A stretch of DNA of 64,000 nucleotides, from NCBI RefSeq assembly GCF_003576645.1, contig NC_044930.1, positions 26,668,748 through 26,732,747 on the forward strand, in the 5' to 3' direction. The notes under the pieces were generated by a model, which was not told the origin of the DNA, did no database searches, and saw only the letters and a list, made by a program, of their open reading frames with translations. How positions within the stretch are numbered: position 1 is the stretch's first letter; every line of letters starts with the position of its first letter. Made by a program: the position numbers and the translations under genes. This DNA comes from Ipomoea triloba. Taxonomy: Eukaryota > Streptophyta > Magnoliopsida > Solanales > Convolvulaceae. Positions 23,475-34,001 of the stretch are shown here, in pieces.

Positions 23475-23942
23475 GGGCAAAAACTTGTGTGAGACGACCG
23501 TCTCACCATGAGACGGGTCGGGTCGGGTCGGATCAAAGTGCAAATGTAACACTTATATGCACAAATGTCATACTTATATGCTCAAATGTAATACTAATCA
23601 GGAATAAAATTTTTGTTACTTATTAGGGTAAATGTAATACTTTTAAGGGAAAATACAATACTTTTACATTTCAATTTAAAAGTGTTACATTTTTCCTCAA
23701 AAGTATTATATTTGCCCTTATAAGTGAGAGGCACTTGTCAACATTACTTATTATGAAAAATGTATTACTTTTTCTCTTATAAGTAAAAAAAATTGTATTT
23801 TTGATTAGTGTTATGTTTGAGCATATAAGTGTGAGATTTGCACATATAAGTATGACATTTGCATGGTACTTTGACCCGACCCGACCCGTCTCACGAATAA
23901 GGATCAGTGAGACGGTCTCACACAAGTGTGAGTGTGTGACCC
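23475..23942 (-). mobile_element. MITE, GTGTGAGACCGTCTCAC family, copy c
   Basis: Begins GGGCAAAAACTTGTGTGAGA and ends CACAAGTGTGAG...GTGACCC. Very close to copy b (7103-7556). Inserted in the LINE fragment, so younger than it. Confidence 0.7.
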
Positions 23943-23967
23943 AAAAAAAAAAAGAATGAAAAATCAG

Positions 23968-25235
23968 CTTTGCAAATATTAAAGAACACCGTACCGCATC
24001 TCTTGGCAGCTACCATTTTACAGCACAACTACTTTGACTGAAGTTTAAAAAAAAAAACACTACTTTGACTGGAAAGGAAAGAAATTCCTGAACCCATTGC
24101 TGAATTTAGCAACACGTGCTGCGTGTTTGTTCAAACTAGACCTTTTAATTTACTTCACTATCACAGTACGGCTGAACTGTGTTAACTCGACATGATTACC
24201 AGTCACCACTCAATCAATTAATATATATTTATAATATGCTTATAAGCAAAATTGTGGTTCCAAAACAAACTCTATGCAGTGTAGATCATTGAACCATGCC
24301 AATATTAACATTGAAATAATATGAGAAATTAATTAAGTAGGTAAATTAAACATTTCACGTTGTGCATTCATGTAAAATTACATTAGGGGATATTGACAGA
24401 AATTTGGAAATGCATAAAAAATTATCTCATATTCTCAGCAAATTTTTATTTTCAGAAATAAATTTATTAATATCCTGCAAATTTATTTCCCGTTTGGTCA
24501 AAAATGGCGGCCACTGAAGAATATGACCAGGGCCATGGGTGTGTAGGTGTTTTTTTTTTTTATACCAATTGGTTGAATCTTATTAGTTTCCAAGTATTTT
24601 TTTTTCTATCAACTCTTAAAAGTCTAATAGAGTGGTAGGGTTTGTTAACTACTTGGAGTCTATTTCGCAGAGTTTATTTAGGAGCTTATAACTTATTTTA
24701 ATTTGAATTTGACATTTGTGTTTGAACATTGATTTTTGTATGAACTAATATTTTGAATTATAGACATTTTGTTTTACTTTATGTGTTTTCAAGCTCTTAC
24801 TTTATATTTTATTAAAATATATTGATTTAACTATTTTATATTTTAATATATAAACAAACCTATTTAAATTTAATTAAAACTATTTAAATTGTATGAAGAT
24901 GTCATTTTTAGTCTTTTTACATTTATCAGCTTATCAAAAATCTAATTTTACCAAACACTTTTAAGCATAACAACTAGCTTAACAGCTCTTCAGATTTCAG
25001 CTTCGAGCTTATAGCTTTTCAGTTTTCAGCTACATTTTCAGCTAAGTTTGCCAAACATAGCCTTGATATTGTGACTTGAGAATATGCATCTAAATAATGG
25101 TGCTCTAAGACGCACATAAACGAATTTAGGCGGTGTTTGGTTGGGTACTTTTGTAGAATATTATAAATTTTGATATTCATTGTCATATTTGTTTGTCTAG
25201 TTTTGTCATTCTACTATTCCATTCAAATCCTGTAA
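23968..25235 (+). repeat. block A: repeated upstream region of the first P450 gene
   Basis: Begins with a GAACACCGTACCGCATCTCT word and contains CAGCACAACTACTTTGACTG, ATTTCACGTTGTGCATTCAT, TTAGGGGATATTGACAGAAA, CAAAAATGGC and CACATAAACGAATTTAGG in this order. The same order occurs at 30297-31450, 33029-33630, 40908-41750 and in part at 43228-43720. In this copy a MITE-like insert (24655-25075, ends rich in AGCTTATAACTT/AAGCTATAAGC words) interrupts it. Similarity to the other copies ends at CAAATCCTGTAATAATT, about 25 bp before the TATA box of the P450 gene. Confidence 0.8.
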
Positions 25236-25260
25236 TAATTTATTTTTCTGGTAGGTGGTC

Positions 25261-25268
25261 TATATAAG
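25261..25268 (+). promoter_or_regulatory. TATA box of the first P450 gene
   Basis: TATATAAG, 121 bp upstream of the chosen ATG, which allows a 5' leader of about 90 nt. Confidence 0.65.
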
Positions 25269-25388
25269 GGGATGCAGCCTTAGATTGGGCTTTGAACAAA
25301 TTAAAGGAGCTGAGGCATAAGATCGATATATATATCTGATCTAGCTTAATTAGCTTGCTGCTATATTTGTGTGATTATATATATTCTA

Positions 25389-26399
25389 ATGGAGGGCGCA
25401 ATAATAATGAACTTCATTTATTTGGCCTTGTTTGTTTGCTGGTTTATTTTAGTCCGTGCAGAGTGGAAGAAGAAGGCAAAAAGCAGAGGGAAAGTTCTGC
25501 CTCCGGGGCCATGGAAGCTTCCTATCATTGGGAACTTGCTCCACTTGAGCAGCTCATCCCTGCCTCCCCACCGCGCCCTTGTAGATTTAGCGAAAAGGTA
25601 CGGGTCCTCATCGGGGCTGATGCACCTTAAACTTGGAGAAATTTCAACTGTGGTGGTGTCCTCGCGCGAGATGGCTAAAGAGTTCCTAAGAACTCAGGAC
25701 GTGGTTTTCGCTTCCAGGGCAGAACTGATGGCCACCAAGATACTGCTCTACAATCGTACGGACTTCACGTTTTCTCCCTACGGGGATCACTGGAGACAAA
25801 TGCGCAAAATATGTATGATGGAGCTGTTCAACACCAAACGTGTCCGCTCCTTCAGCTCCATCAGGGAGGATGAGATCCATAATCTATTGACTCATATCCG
25901 TTCATCATTGGGGAAGCCAGTCAATGTCACTAAGAGAATCTCCTTGATTACCAGCTCCCTTATATGCAGAGCCGCATTGGGTATGTATATATATATATAT
26001 GACGGTTTTTATTATATTATATTGTATTATATATATATGGATGTGCAATGCAGGTAGAGTATTCAGTGGGAGAGATGAGTTAATTGAGTTATTCGAGGAG
26101 ATGTTTAACCTGCTGGGAGCGTTTGAGTTTGCGGATGTGTTTCCCTCCTTGAAATTTCTTCACGGCCTCTGCGGGAACAAGAATCGGTTGCTGGAAGTTC
26201 ACCGTAAAGTAGATCCAATTCTAGACAACATCATAAAAGAGCACGAAAAGAATTTAGAAAGTGGCGAGTTATTAGGGGGTGAAGGTGAAACTGAAGATAT
26301 AATTTATGCCCTCATCAAACTTAAGAGAAACGGAGGCTATCAACTGCCTATCACCCACGACACCATCAAAGGCATAATCCTCGTATGTCACCCCTACCT

Positions 26400-26446
<47 letters not shown>

Positions 26447-27454
26447 TATTTTATATTTTATTAGGAAAAAGAGTCAAATAAATCCCTAAACTTTGCTTGA
26501 ATAATCAATTAGCTAGGTTTCTAAACATTTAAAAAGTGCAATTACATTCTTTAACATGTTAAATTGGAGCAATAAAGCCCAAAAAAGTCAAATTGTCGCC
26601 GGCCGGTCGTCATTCTTGGTCGAAGGCGACCCGTTGGTCGCTTTCCCCAGTGGAAGGCGTCTAGTCACCTTCCCCGTCAAAAGGCAACCATGACCATTTG
26701 GTCGCCTTCCGCTGGTCACCGAATTTTCACGCCATAATTAAAATGACCACCGATTTTTGAGTTTCATTGTCCTAATTGAACATGTATGTTAAAGAGTCTA
26801 ATAGCATTTTTAAAGTTTAGGAATCTAATTGAATATGCATGCATGCAGGATATTTTCATAGGAGCAACAGAGACATCATCATCGACAGTAGTGTGGGCAA
26901 TGTCGGAAATGATGAAAAATCCAGGGGTGTTGGCCAAAGCCCAAGCCGAGGTGAGAGGGAAAGAAAAGTTGGAGGAGAATGACAGCATTGTTGACCAATT
27001 ACCATACCTCAAATTAGTGGTGAAAGAAACTTTGAGGTGTCATATTCCGGGTCCCTTTTTAATTCCCAGGGAGTGCAGGGAAGAAACTGTGGTTGGTGGA
27101 TACACCATACCGGTCAAAGCAAGAGTGTTGATAAATGCGTGGGCCATGGCTAGGGATCCCAAGTACTGGGAAAATCCAGATAGCTTTATACCCGAGAGAT
27201 TTGACAACAACTCAATTGATTTCATGGGAAACCACTTTGAGTTTTTGCCTTTTGGTTCTGGAAGGAGAATGTGTCCAGGACTTGCACTTGGTTTAGTCAA
27301 TACAGTAGCTCCTTTAGCACACATGCTGTACCACTTTGATTGGAACTTCATTCCCGGAATTACTGCTGATACATTGGACATGACAGAGATGGTCGGAATA
27401 GCTGCATCAAAAAGCAAAGATCTTTTCTTGATTCCTACTCCAGTTGTTAATTAA
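25389..27454 (+). CDS. cytochrome P450, CYP71D-like, three exons
   Basis: Exons 25389-25980, 26054-26382 and 26849-27454 with GT-AG introns of phase 1 and 0 give 508 residues. N-terminal membrane anchor (residues 8-22), basic linker, proline hinge PPGP (38-41), helix-C WRQMR, I-helix GATETS (312-317), K-helix ETLR (367-370), PERF (422-425) and heme loop FGSGRRMCPG with Cys449. The length, the LDMTE near the C-terminus and the hinge fit CYP71D: ER-anchored monooxygenases that often hydroxylate mono- or sesquiterpenes; the substrate here is unknown. Odd points: the I-helix has Ala in place of the usual second Gly; four residues present in the neighbouring P450 are missing ([11 protein letters not shown] against [15 protein letters not shown]); after ETLR the usual HPP reads HIP. 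All core residues remain, so it may be active. The ATG at 25407 is an alternative start. Intron 2 carries a TIR element. Confidence 0.9.
26462..26840. mobile_element. TIR element inside intron 2 of the first P450
   Basis: Inverted related ends: left contains AAATCCCTAAACTTT and CATTCTTTAACATG; right, in reverse, contains AGATTCCTAAACTTT and GACTCTTTAACATA. The interior (26595-26730) is GC-rich with repeated GGTCGCCTTCC-like words. Preceded by a (TA)n run at 26401-26440. Probably a non-autonomous Mutator-like element; no target duplication could be fixed. Confidence 0.45.
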
Positions 27455-27849
27455 GCGTATGTACTATATATATAAATAAATCTCACCTCACCGGCCTACC
27501 GATCTATCATTGCCGGTTTGGATGGACAATAATATTGTATAAATACCTACTCCACCTTTGGTAGTACGTCTTGTTTTACATTTACTCTGATCTACTATTT
27601 TCCAATAATAAGATTCTACATTTAATCTGTTCAAATTCATCAAACCAAATTGCCTATGCATACATATATATCCCATCTTGGGAAAGTTTTTCAAGCCCAA
27701 TCAACAAGGCCACAAATCAAGTATCCATCCACTCTCAAAAATTTGAATCATTACCTGGCCGGAGCCTATTTTTTGAAATGGATTCCAATCAATGACCGAA
27801 AAAAAAAAAACGACATAAACAAGAAAACACGGGTGATGTGAAAGTGTGT
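27455..27849. other. 3' flank of the first P450 gene
   Basis: AT-rich sequence after the stop with several AATAA-type words (for example near 27535 and 27605) that could serve for polyadenylation. No further gene. Confidence 0.35.
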
Positions 27850-28035
27850 TAACAAAAGCCTAGCTTTACACCTCTCCACAATCTCATCTGCTTTGTGCTT
27901 TACCTTGTAAACCCACTTGCAGCCAACAGCTTGCTTGGAGGGGGAAGGATTATGAGTTTCCAAGTTTTGTTAGCTTGAAGGGCATCTATTTGTGCTTGCT
28001 TTCCGGCAATTATGTCAAATGGGCTCATTGATGAT
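27850..28035 (-). pseudogene. copia reverse transcriptase fragment
   Basis: On minus, in two frames, the sequence reads QAQIDALQANKTWKL and then [20 protein letters not shown] followed by IVERCKARL. This is the start of the copia reverse transcriptase domain (compare [27 protein letters not shown] in the element at 11.6-16.6 kb). A frameshift separates the parts and both ends are missing. It overlaps no LTR, so it is a relic of another element. Confidence 0.75.
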
Positions 28036-28079
28036 TTTGTTGGGACTTTCTACTATAAAATGGGCCGGTATAAATGTAC

Positions 28080-28500
28080 AGAATGTGGATACAAAAATAG
28101 TAGTATTAAACTAGAAAAGTGATACACCTTATTAAACTTGATACGTATATACATACTTTAAACTATAAAATTATGTTACCTTAAGCTTTAAACTTAAGCA
28201 TCTTAAGTTTTAAACTTAGGAACCGGCCTAAAGCTATAAACTTACGCACCTTAAGCTTCAAAATTATGAATCTTAAGTTGGAAAAAATGCACCTTAAACT
28301 TTAAAGATACACACTTAAGTTTTAAACTGATGCACCTTAAACTAGAAAGTGACGCACCTTAAGATATAAAACTACACATTTAAGTTTTAGACTTTAGCAC
28401 TTTAACCTTTAAACTTAGGCACGTACGACAGCTATAAATTTAAGCCCTTTAAGCAATAAACTTATGCACCTTAAGTTTTGAACCTACGCAAAATTACCAT
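28080..28500. repeat. degenerate tandem array of CACCTTAAG(N)TTTAAACTTA words
   Basis: More than a dozen irregularly spaced copies of GCACCTTAAG-like and TTTAAACTTA-like words, 20-30 bp apart. Reverse-complement words (CTTAAGGTGCGT) form a similar array at 38250-38480. No coding capacity. Probably an old minisatellite. Confidence 0.6.
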
Positions 28501-28700
28501 AATGCCGAACTTACGCAAAATTACCATAGTATCACTGCATTTTTTTTAAAGTTTTCTTCAATATGGGTTGTTGATTTTGACTAGATCAAGGGTTGAGATT
28601 AATCTACATGTTTTATAGCTAATAGCTGATTGTGTTAGCTGGTTTCTACGAGCTGATCTGATAGTATTAGCCGGTTATAGGAATTAGTAGTTTACTCTTT
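28487..28700 (+). repeat. dispersed duplicate shared with 43015-43225
   Basis: Shared words in order: ACGCAAAATTACCATAGT, GTTTTCTTCAATATGGGTTG, TTTTATAGCTAATAGCTGAT, GTTGATTACATATAAAATTA. Places this 3' flank of the first P450 in the same duplication family as the blocks near 43 kb. Confidence 0.65.
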
Positions 28701-28769
28701 GTTGATTACATATAAAATTACATATAAAGTCATAAATATAATGTGTTATTTAATTACTTAACTCTCTTA

Positions 28770-29660
28770 GAGGACGTTTGGTAGCAAGGAAAATTTAAAC
28801 TCTCTTGGAAATTTAAAATGTAGAAAAATTATTCTCACGTTTGGTGCAATCTTTGACTTAGGAAAATTCAGATCATTGGGAATCACATTTTATGGTATCA
28901 AGGAAAGCAAATCCCACCTAGGGGGAAGGGGATAGGATTCTTTTTTACGGGTGACTAAAAATCTATGAAATTTATTTAACTATGTATGTATTCTTTTTGG
29001 CGTTAGGTTAAAATTCTCTTATAAATATAAAAAATGGTCTCTCCCACCATTACACATTTCTATCAAAGAAATTTACATCAAAAATGGTCTCTCCCACCAT
29101 TACACATTTCTATCAAAGAAATTTACATCTAGGTATGTAATTAATGTTTTCGTATGATTCATTACTTAATAATGCAATACGTGTATTAATTGATGGTTTT
29201 GTAGGGACCGAGTCTACTATAGATTGGGTATAAATGTACAGAATGGGGGTAGAAAAATCATATTATACCTCCGACCCATTTTATATGTCTGGTTTGGTTA
29301 ACGAATCTTGATTGAAGTTATTTTTAATTCTATTTTTCATAATATTAAGTTTCATATTAATATACAAAATTTATATATTTAGAAACTACACTAAAAGTAC
29401 TATTAAACACAAAAAGTCAAATTTAAAAATAAGGAAAAAATAATAAAGAAATAACCATAAAAGAAAGAGTTGGTTTGATCGGTGAATAGTGAGTAGGACA
29501 AATAAAATAAGACAGAGAGAGTAGTATTATTGCTCATGGCATTGGGCCCAAGATACTAGCCTAAAATGTTGACCCAAATAATAAATAAATAATACAAGCT
29601 ATAACACAAATAGTGGACTATAAATAATAGTGATGTTGCTAGAAATTGAACCCCGGCGTA
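28770..29660. other. intergenic with MITE-like sequence and a 50-bp tandem repeat
   Basis: AGGACGTTTGGTAGCAAGGA at about 28772 resembles a MITE end. 29031-29130 is two adjacent 50-bp copies (ATGGTCTCTCCCACCATTAC and onward) with no mismatch seen. No gene. Confidence 0.55.
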
Positions 29661-29664
29661 TGTA

Positions 29665-32320
29665 CGCGTTGAAGGTTAGGATCACAAGCCACTGGATCAG
29701 GGGATTAAGAAAGTGAACCAAGGGATGCCTTCTAAGAGAAGGCAAGGGTGCGTTATATAGTGTTGAAGATCTTCTGGATTCTTGACATGTGTACAACATC
29801 GACTAGCTAGTCTTCATTGTTGGCCACACATGAGTCCACCTACTACTTTGCATCCGGTGTACTTCCCATGCATAAGTGTAGCTCTCTGTCCTTTAGTAAA
29901 CAAGATAAGTACATAGTGGCTTAGTGGGTTAGTGACATATGTGTTGCCTTGTGGAGGCCAGGTCACGAGTTATACGCCCTGGCAGCGCGCACTTCCATTA
30001 ATATTTTAATCCACCCCTGAAACCATGGACGTATTTGGTGTATAACCGCATTCATCAACCCTGTCGGTGGGGCGCCAGCTGTATGATGGGTCCGGCATCG
30101 CCCCTGGCGGCCACGTCCCACCACTGGGATTCAAGTGAGGTCCCCCGCCAGCAATCCCACCCTCCCGGTGGCTACTTCTCTCTTCTCTTTTATTTTTTGG
30201 ACCACCATGCCTTTGTCTTCTTGGCCCAACAAAACATTGGTCAAGACTTATTCAATTAGATGAGCCTCACAGGGTCTATATCGGCATTTTGTGTTTAGAA
30301 CACCGTACCCCATCTCTTGGCAGGTACCATTTTACAGCACAACTACTTTGACTGGGAAGGAGAGAAATTCCTGAACTCATTGCTGAATTTAGCAACACCT
30401 GCTGGAAAAGTAGGAGTGCATGTTTGGTACAAAGCAGACTTTTTAATTTACTTCACTATCACCGTACGACTGAACTGTGTTAACTCGACATGATCACTCG
30501 TCATCACCCAATCAGTTAATATATATTTATAATATGCTTATAAGCTAAATTGTGGTTTCAAAATAAACTCTATGCAGTGTAGATCATTGAACCATGCCAA
30601 TATGAACATCGAAATAATATGAGAAATTAATTAACTAGGTAAATTAAACATTTCACGTTGTGCGTGCATGTAAAATTACATTAGGGGATATTGAAAGAAA
30701 TTTGGAAATCCATAAAAAATTATCTCATCATATTCGCAGCAAATTTTTCTTTTCAGAAATAAATTTATTAATATGCTGCAAATTATTTGCCCGTTTAGTC
30801 AAAAATGGCCACTGTAGACTATGGCCAGGGGCCAGGGCCATGGGTGCGTAGGTGTTTTTATACCAATTGGTTGAATCCTAATAGTTTCCAAGTATTTAGG
30901 GTGCGTTTGGTTCGCACATAGGAATCGGAATCGGAATGGGTATCAAATACTTGGTAATGGTAATGGGTTTTGGTGAAAGTATTTAACATGTTTGGTAAGT
31001 GGGTGGAATGGGAATGATTATTAATAGTTGAGGAAAAAAGGAGGAAGGGAGATGAAACCCTTATTTAATAAGGGTATGGGTTTTGTCATTAATGAGATAT
31101 TCCAAACCCATAGTAGCATTCACAAAACCTATCAACCAAACACAAACAATCACTTTTATACCCATTCCTTATGCCTAAACCCACCAACCAAACACACCCT
31201 TAGTCTTCTATCAACTCTTAAAAGTCGTTAGAGTGGGGTATGTAGGGTTTGCTAGTTGATGTTGATACTTGAGAATATGCATCTTAAAAAAAAAAAAAAC
31301 GCACATAAACGAATTTAATTATTAGGTGGTGTTTGAATTGGTTTGATATATAGTTTTGCACCATATTATGAATTTTGATACCCATTATCATATTTGTTTG
31401 CCTACTTTTGTCATCCTACTATTCGATTCAAATCCTGTAGTAATTACAAAAGTCATTACACGTACTTTTACTCTCCTATTTTTTTTTAACAATAATGAAA
31501 AACAACTTATCTATTTGATATACAATAGTAGCAATAGTAGCATTTGGAAAACAACTTATCTATTTCAATGAATTCAATATACTCACTGCCCCTATCTTTT
31601 CTTTCAATAAAATCTCTCTAAGCAATTTTAGCTCAAAATACAATTCATTTACATCAATATCACACATTGTTCATCTCTCTTAAGAGCTGCTTCTAAACAA
31701 ATGTAACAAGACTTCAAATTCATATCAGCCATCGATTGTAACTTGTCAAAACTAAACAAAAAAAAAAAAGAAAAAAAAAAGCGAAAGTTCCTTCATATAC
31801 TTCATATTGCTCAAACCTATGAGTCAATGAAATAATAGCTAGATCTATAATGTATAAAAAATAATGAACCCTAAAAGATTCTTGTGTTGATAATGAAATG
31901 TCACCAACACTCTAATCAAATTGTCATTTTCTACGAATTTTTCGCTTTTAGGTTTTAAAGCAATTGCCAATTGGACTCAATTTCACCTTATCACAAATTG
32001 ACTTAATCTCCATGCACTTAGCCTGAAATTCTGTAAACTATATATACACATAATTTTTTAAAAAATACGGGGCCCCAAGAATTAGGTCCCCTGTGCAGCT
32101 CATGTTAGACATGCTTAGAACCGGTATACTTAGTTGATAGGTAGATTGTGGTAAAGTGTAGGTGGAGGGCACCGAGTATATAGCTAGCGAATAGTAAGAT
32201 TAAGTAGGCAGTAGCAATTGGAAAAAAATCATTAGTCTTAATTACGAATAAATTTCAAAGAAAATTATATGCTTGTTAAGCTCGGCTAGAGTATTAACAA
32301 ATATGCTATTTTAAAAGTAG
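29665..32320 (+). repeat. segmental duplication, copy I
   Basis: Order: CGTTGAAGGTTAGGATCACA, a GC-rich part with GGGGCGCCAGC and ATCGCCCCTGGCGGCCAC, block A (30297 onward), then a CGAAAGTTCCTTCATATACT/GAGGGCACCGAGTATATAG tail. Copy III (39877-42620) has the same order at high similarity. Copy I lacks about 330 bp present in the other two between the GC-rich part and block A, and carries a Tourist MITE absent from copy III. No intact gene; frames in the GC-rich part are not conserved between copies. Confidence 0.85.
30899..31199. mobile_element. Tourist-like (PIF/Harbinger) MITE, 301 bp
   Basis: Ends GGGTGCGTTTGGTT and, inverted, GGGTGTGTTTGGTT; flanked by TTA on both sides (30896-30898, 31200-31202), the target duplication of PIF/Harbinger elements. 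The sister copy at 41491-41510 reads through the site without insertion (AAGTATTTAGTTTTCTATC). Confidence 0.85.
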
Positions 32321-32329
32321 CATGTGTTG

Positions 32330-33640
32330 CCTTGTGGAGGTCACAGGTTATACGCCCTGGCAGTGCACACTTCCTTTAATATGTTAATATTCCACCCCTG
32401 AAACCATGGATGTATTTGGTGTGTAACTGCATTCACAAATCCCGTCAATGGGGCGCCAGCAGTATGATAGGTCTGACATCGCCCCTGGCGGCCACATCCA
32501 ATTGCTGAGATTCAGGTGAGGTCCCCCGCTAGCGGTCCCATCCTCCCGTCTCTCTTCTCTTTTATTTTTTGGACCACCATGTCTTTGTCTTCTTGGCCCA
32601 ACAAAACTTGGACCAAGACTTATTCAATAAGATGGGCCTCGTAGGGTCTATATCGCCATCTTGTGTTTATATATGTGTGTGTATTTTATAAAAGAAATAG
32701 AATTTATTTTAGAATTTATAACTTATTTTAAATTAATTAAAATAAGTTATAAGTTTTATTTGGTAAAAAATAAAACGTTTAAAATAATAATTTATTTTGG
32801 AGCATGACTCACTATATTGTTTCAAAAATAAGCCTTCAACTTTTCATTATATTTTCAATTTCTATCCTTATTACTCAAAAAAATTGACACCTTATGCTTT
32901 TCTCAGTAAAACAATAAAACATAAACTCCTCCTCATTCTATCTTTAGTTATGTTTTTCGAATAGTCTTAGTGATAAAATAAAATTAAAAAAAAAAAAAAA
33001 AGAATGAAAAATCAGCTTTGCAAAGATTAAAGAACACCGTACCCATCTCTTGGCAGCTACCATTTTACAGCACAACTACTTTGACTGGGAAGGAAAGAAA
33101 TTCCTGAACCCATTGCTGAATTTAGCAACACGTGCTGGAAAAGTGGGAGTGCGTGTTTAGTTCAAAATAGACTTTTTAATTTATTTCACTATCACGGTAT
33201 CACTGAACTGTGTTAACTCGACATGATCACCAGTCACCACTCAATCAATAAATATATATTTATAATATGCTTATAAGCAAAATTGTGGTTCCAAAATAAA
33301 CTCTATGCACTGTAGATCATTGAACCATGCCAATACGAACATCGGAAATAATATGAGAAATTAATTAACTAGGTAAATTAAACATTTCACGTTGTGCGTG
33401 CATGTAAAATTACATTAGGGGATATTGAAAGAAATTTGGAAATGCATAAAAAATTATCTCATCATATTCTCAGCAAATTTTTATTTTCAGAAATAAATTT
33501 ATGAATGTGCTGCAAATTTATTGCCCGTTTAGTCAAAAATGGCCACTGTAGACTATGACCAGGGCCGTGGGTGCGTAGGTGTTTTTATACCAATTGGTTG
33601 AATCCTACTAGTTTCCAAGTATTTAGTTTTCTAAAGCATA
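32330..33640 (+). repeat. segmental duplication, copy II (partial)
   Basis: Starts ATGTGTTGCCTTGTGGAGG, carries the GC-rich part, the 330-bp AT-rich part missing in copy I, and block A up to CCAAGTATTTAGTTTTCTA. It then joins an inverted piece of the tail sequence (33640-33760: CATATTTGTCAATACTCTAG). No gene. Confidence 0.8.
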
Positions 33641-34001
33641 TTTGTCAATACTCTAGCCAAGCCTAACCAGCATATAATTTTCTTTGAAATTTGAAAAAAC
33701 CTTAGGCTTTGGTATGTATAGATTAATAAATTTTAGTCCTAGATCAATTATGCTAATTTAATTTCAATATAAGATATATAATAATAATAAAATTGAATTC
33801 TTGTTTGAAAGTATTTTATTACTCCATTGTAGCTAATTGGCAACGAACTTTCAACATGCGACATCCTTGTTTATTTGAACATAAAGTCATAAACAGCGAA
33901 TCTATAATCTGCTTAAATTCAGCACCAGTTTTGTAAAACAATACTAAAGATTATCCCAGCCATCATGCTAGCTAGCTAGGTAGGTGGGATATGATTATTA
34001 C

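Noticed and set aside
28080..28500. regularly repeated words as a CRISPR array
   Set aside because: Spacing is irregular, repeats are degenerate and the genome is a plant.
29031..29130. 50-bp tandem duplication as another of the 42-bp class
   Set aside because: The offset is 50, not 42, so it is kept apart from that observation.
30035..30259. 74-aa open frame in the GC-rich duplicated unit
   Set aside because: The frame is not kept in copies II and III, which differ by indels.
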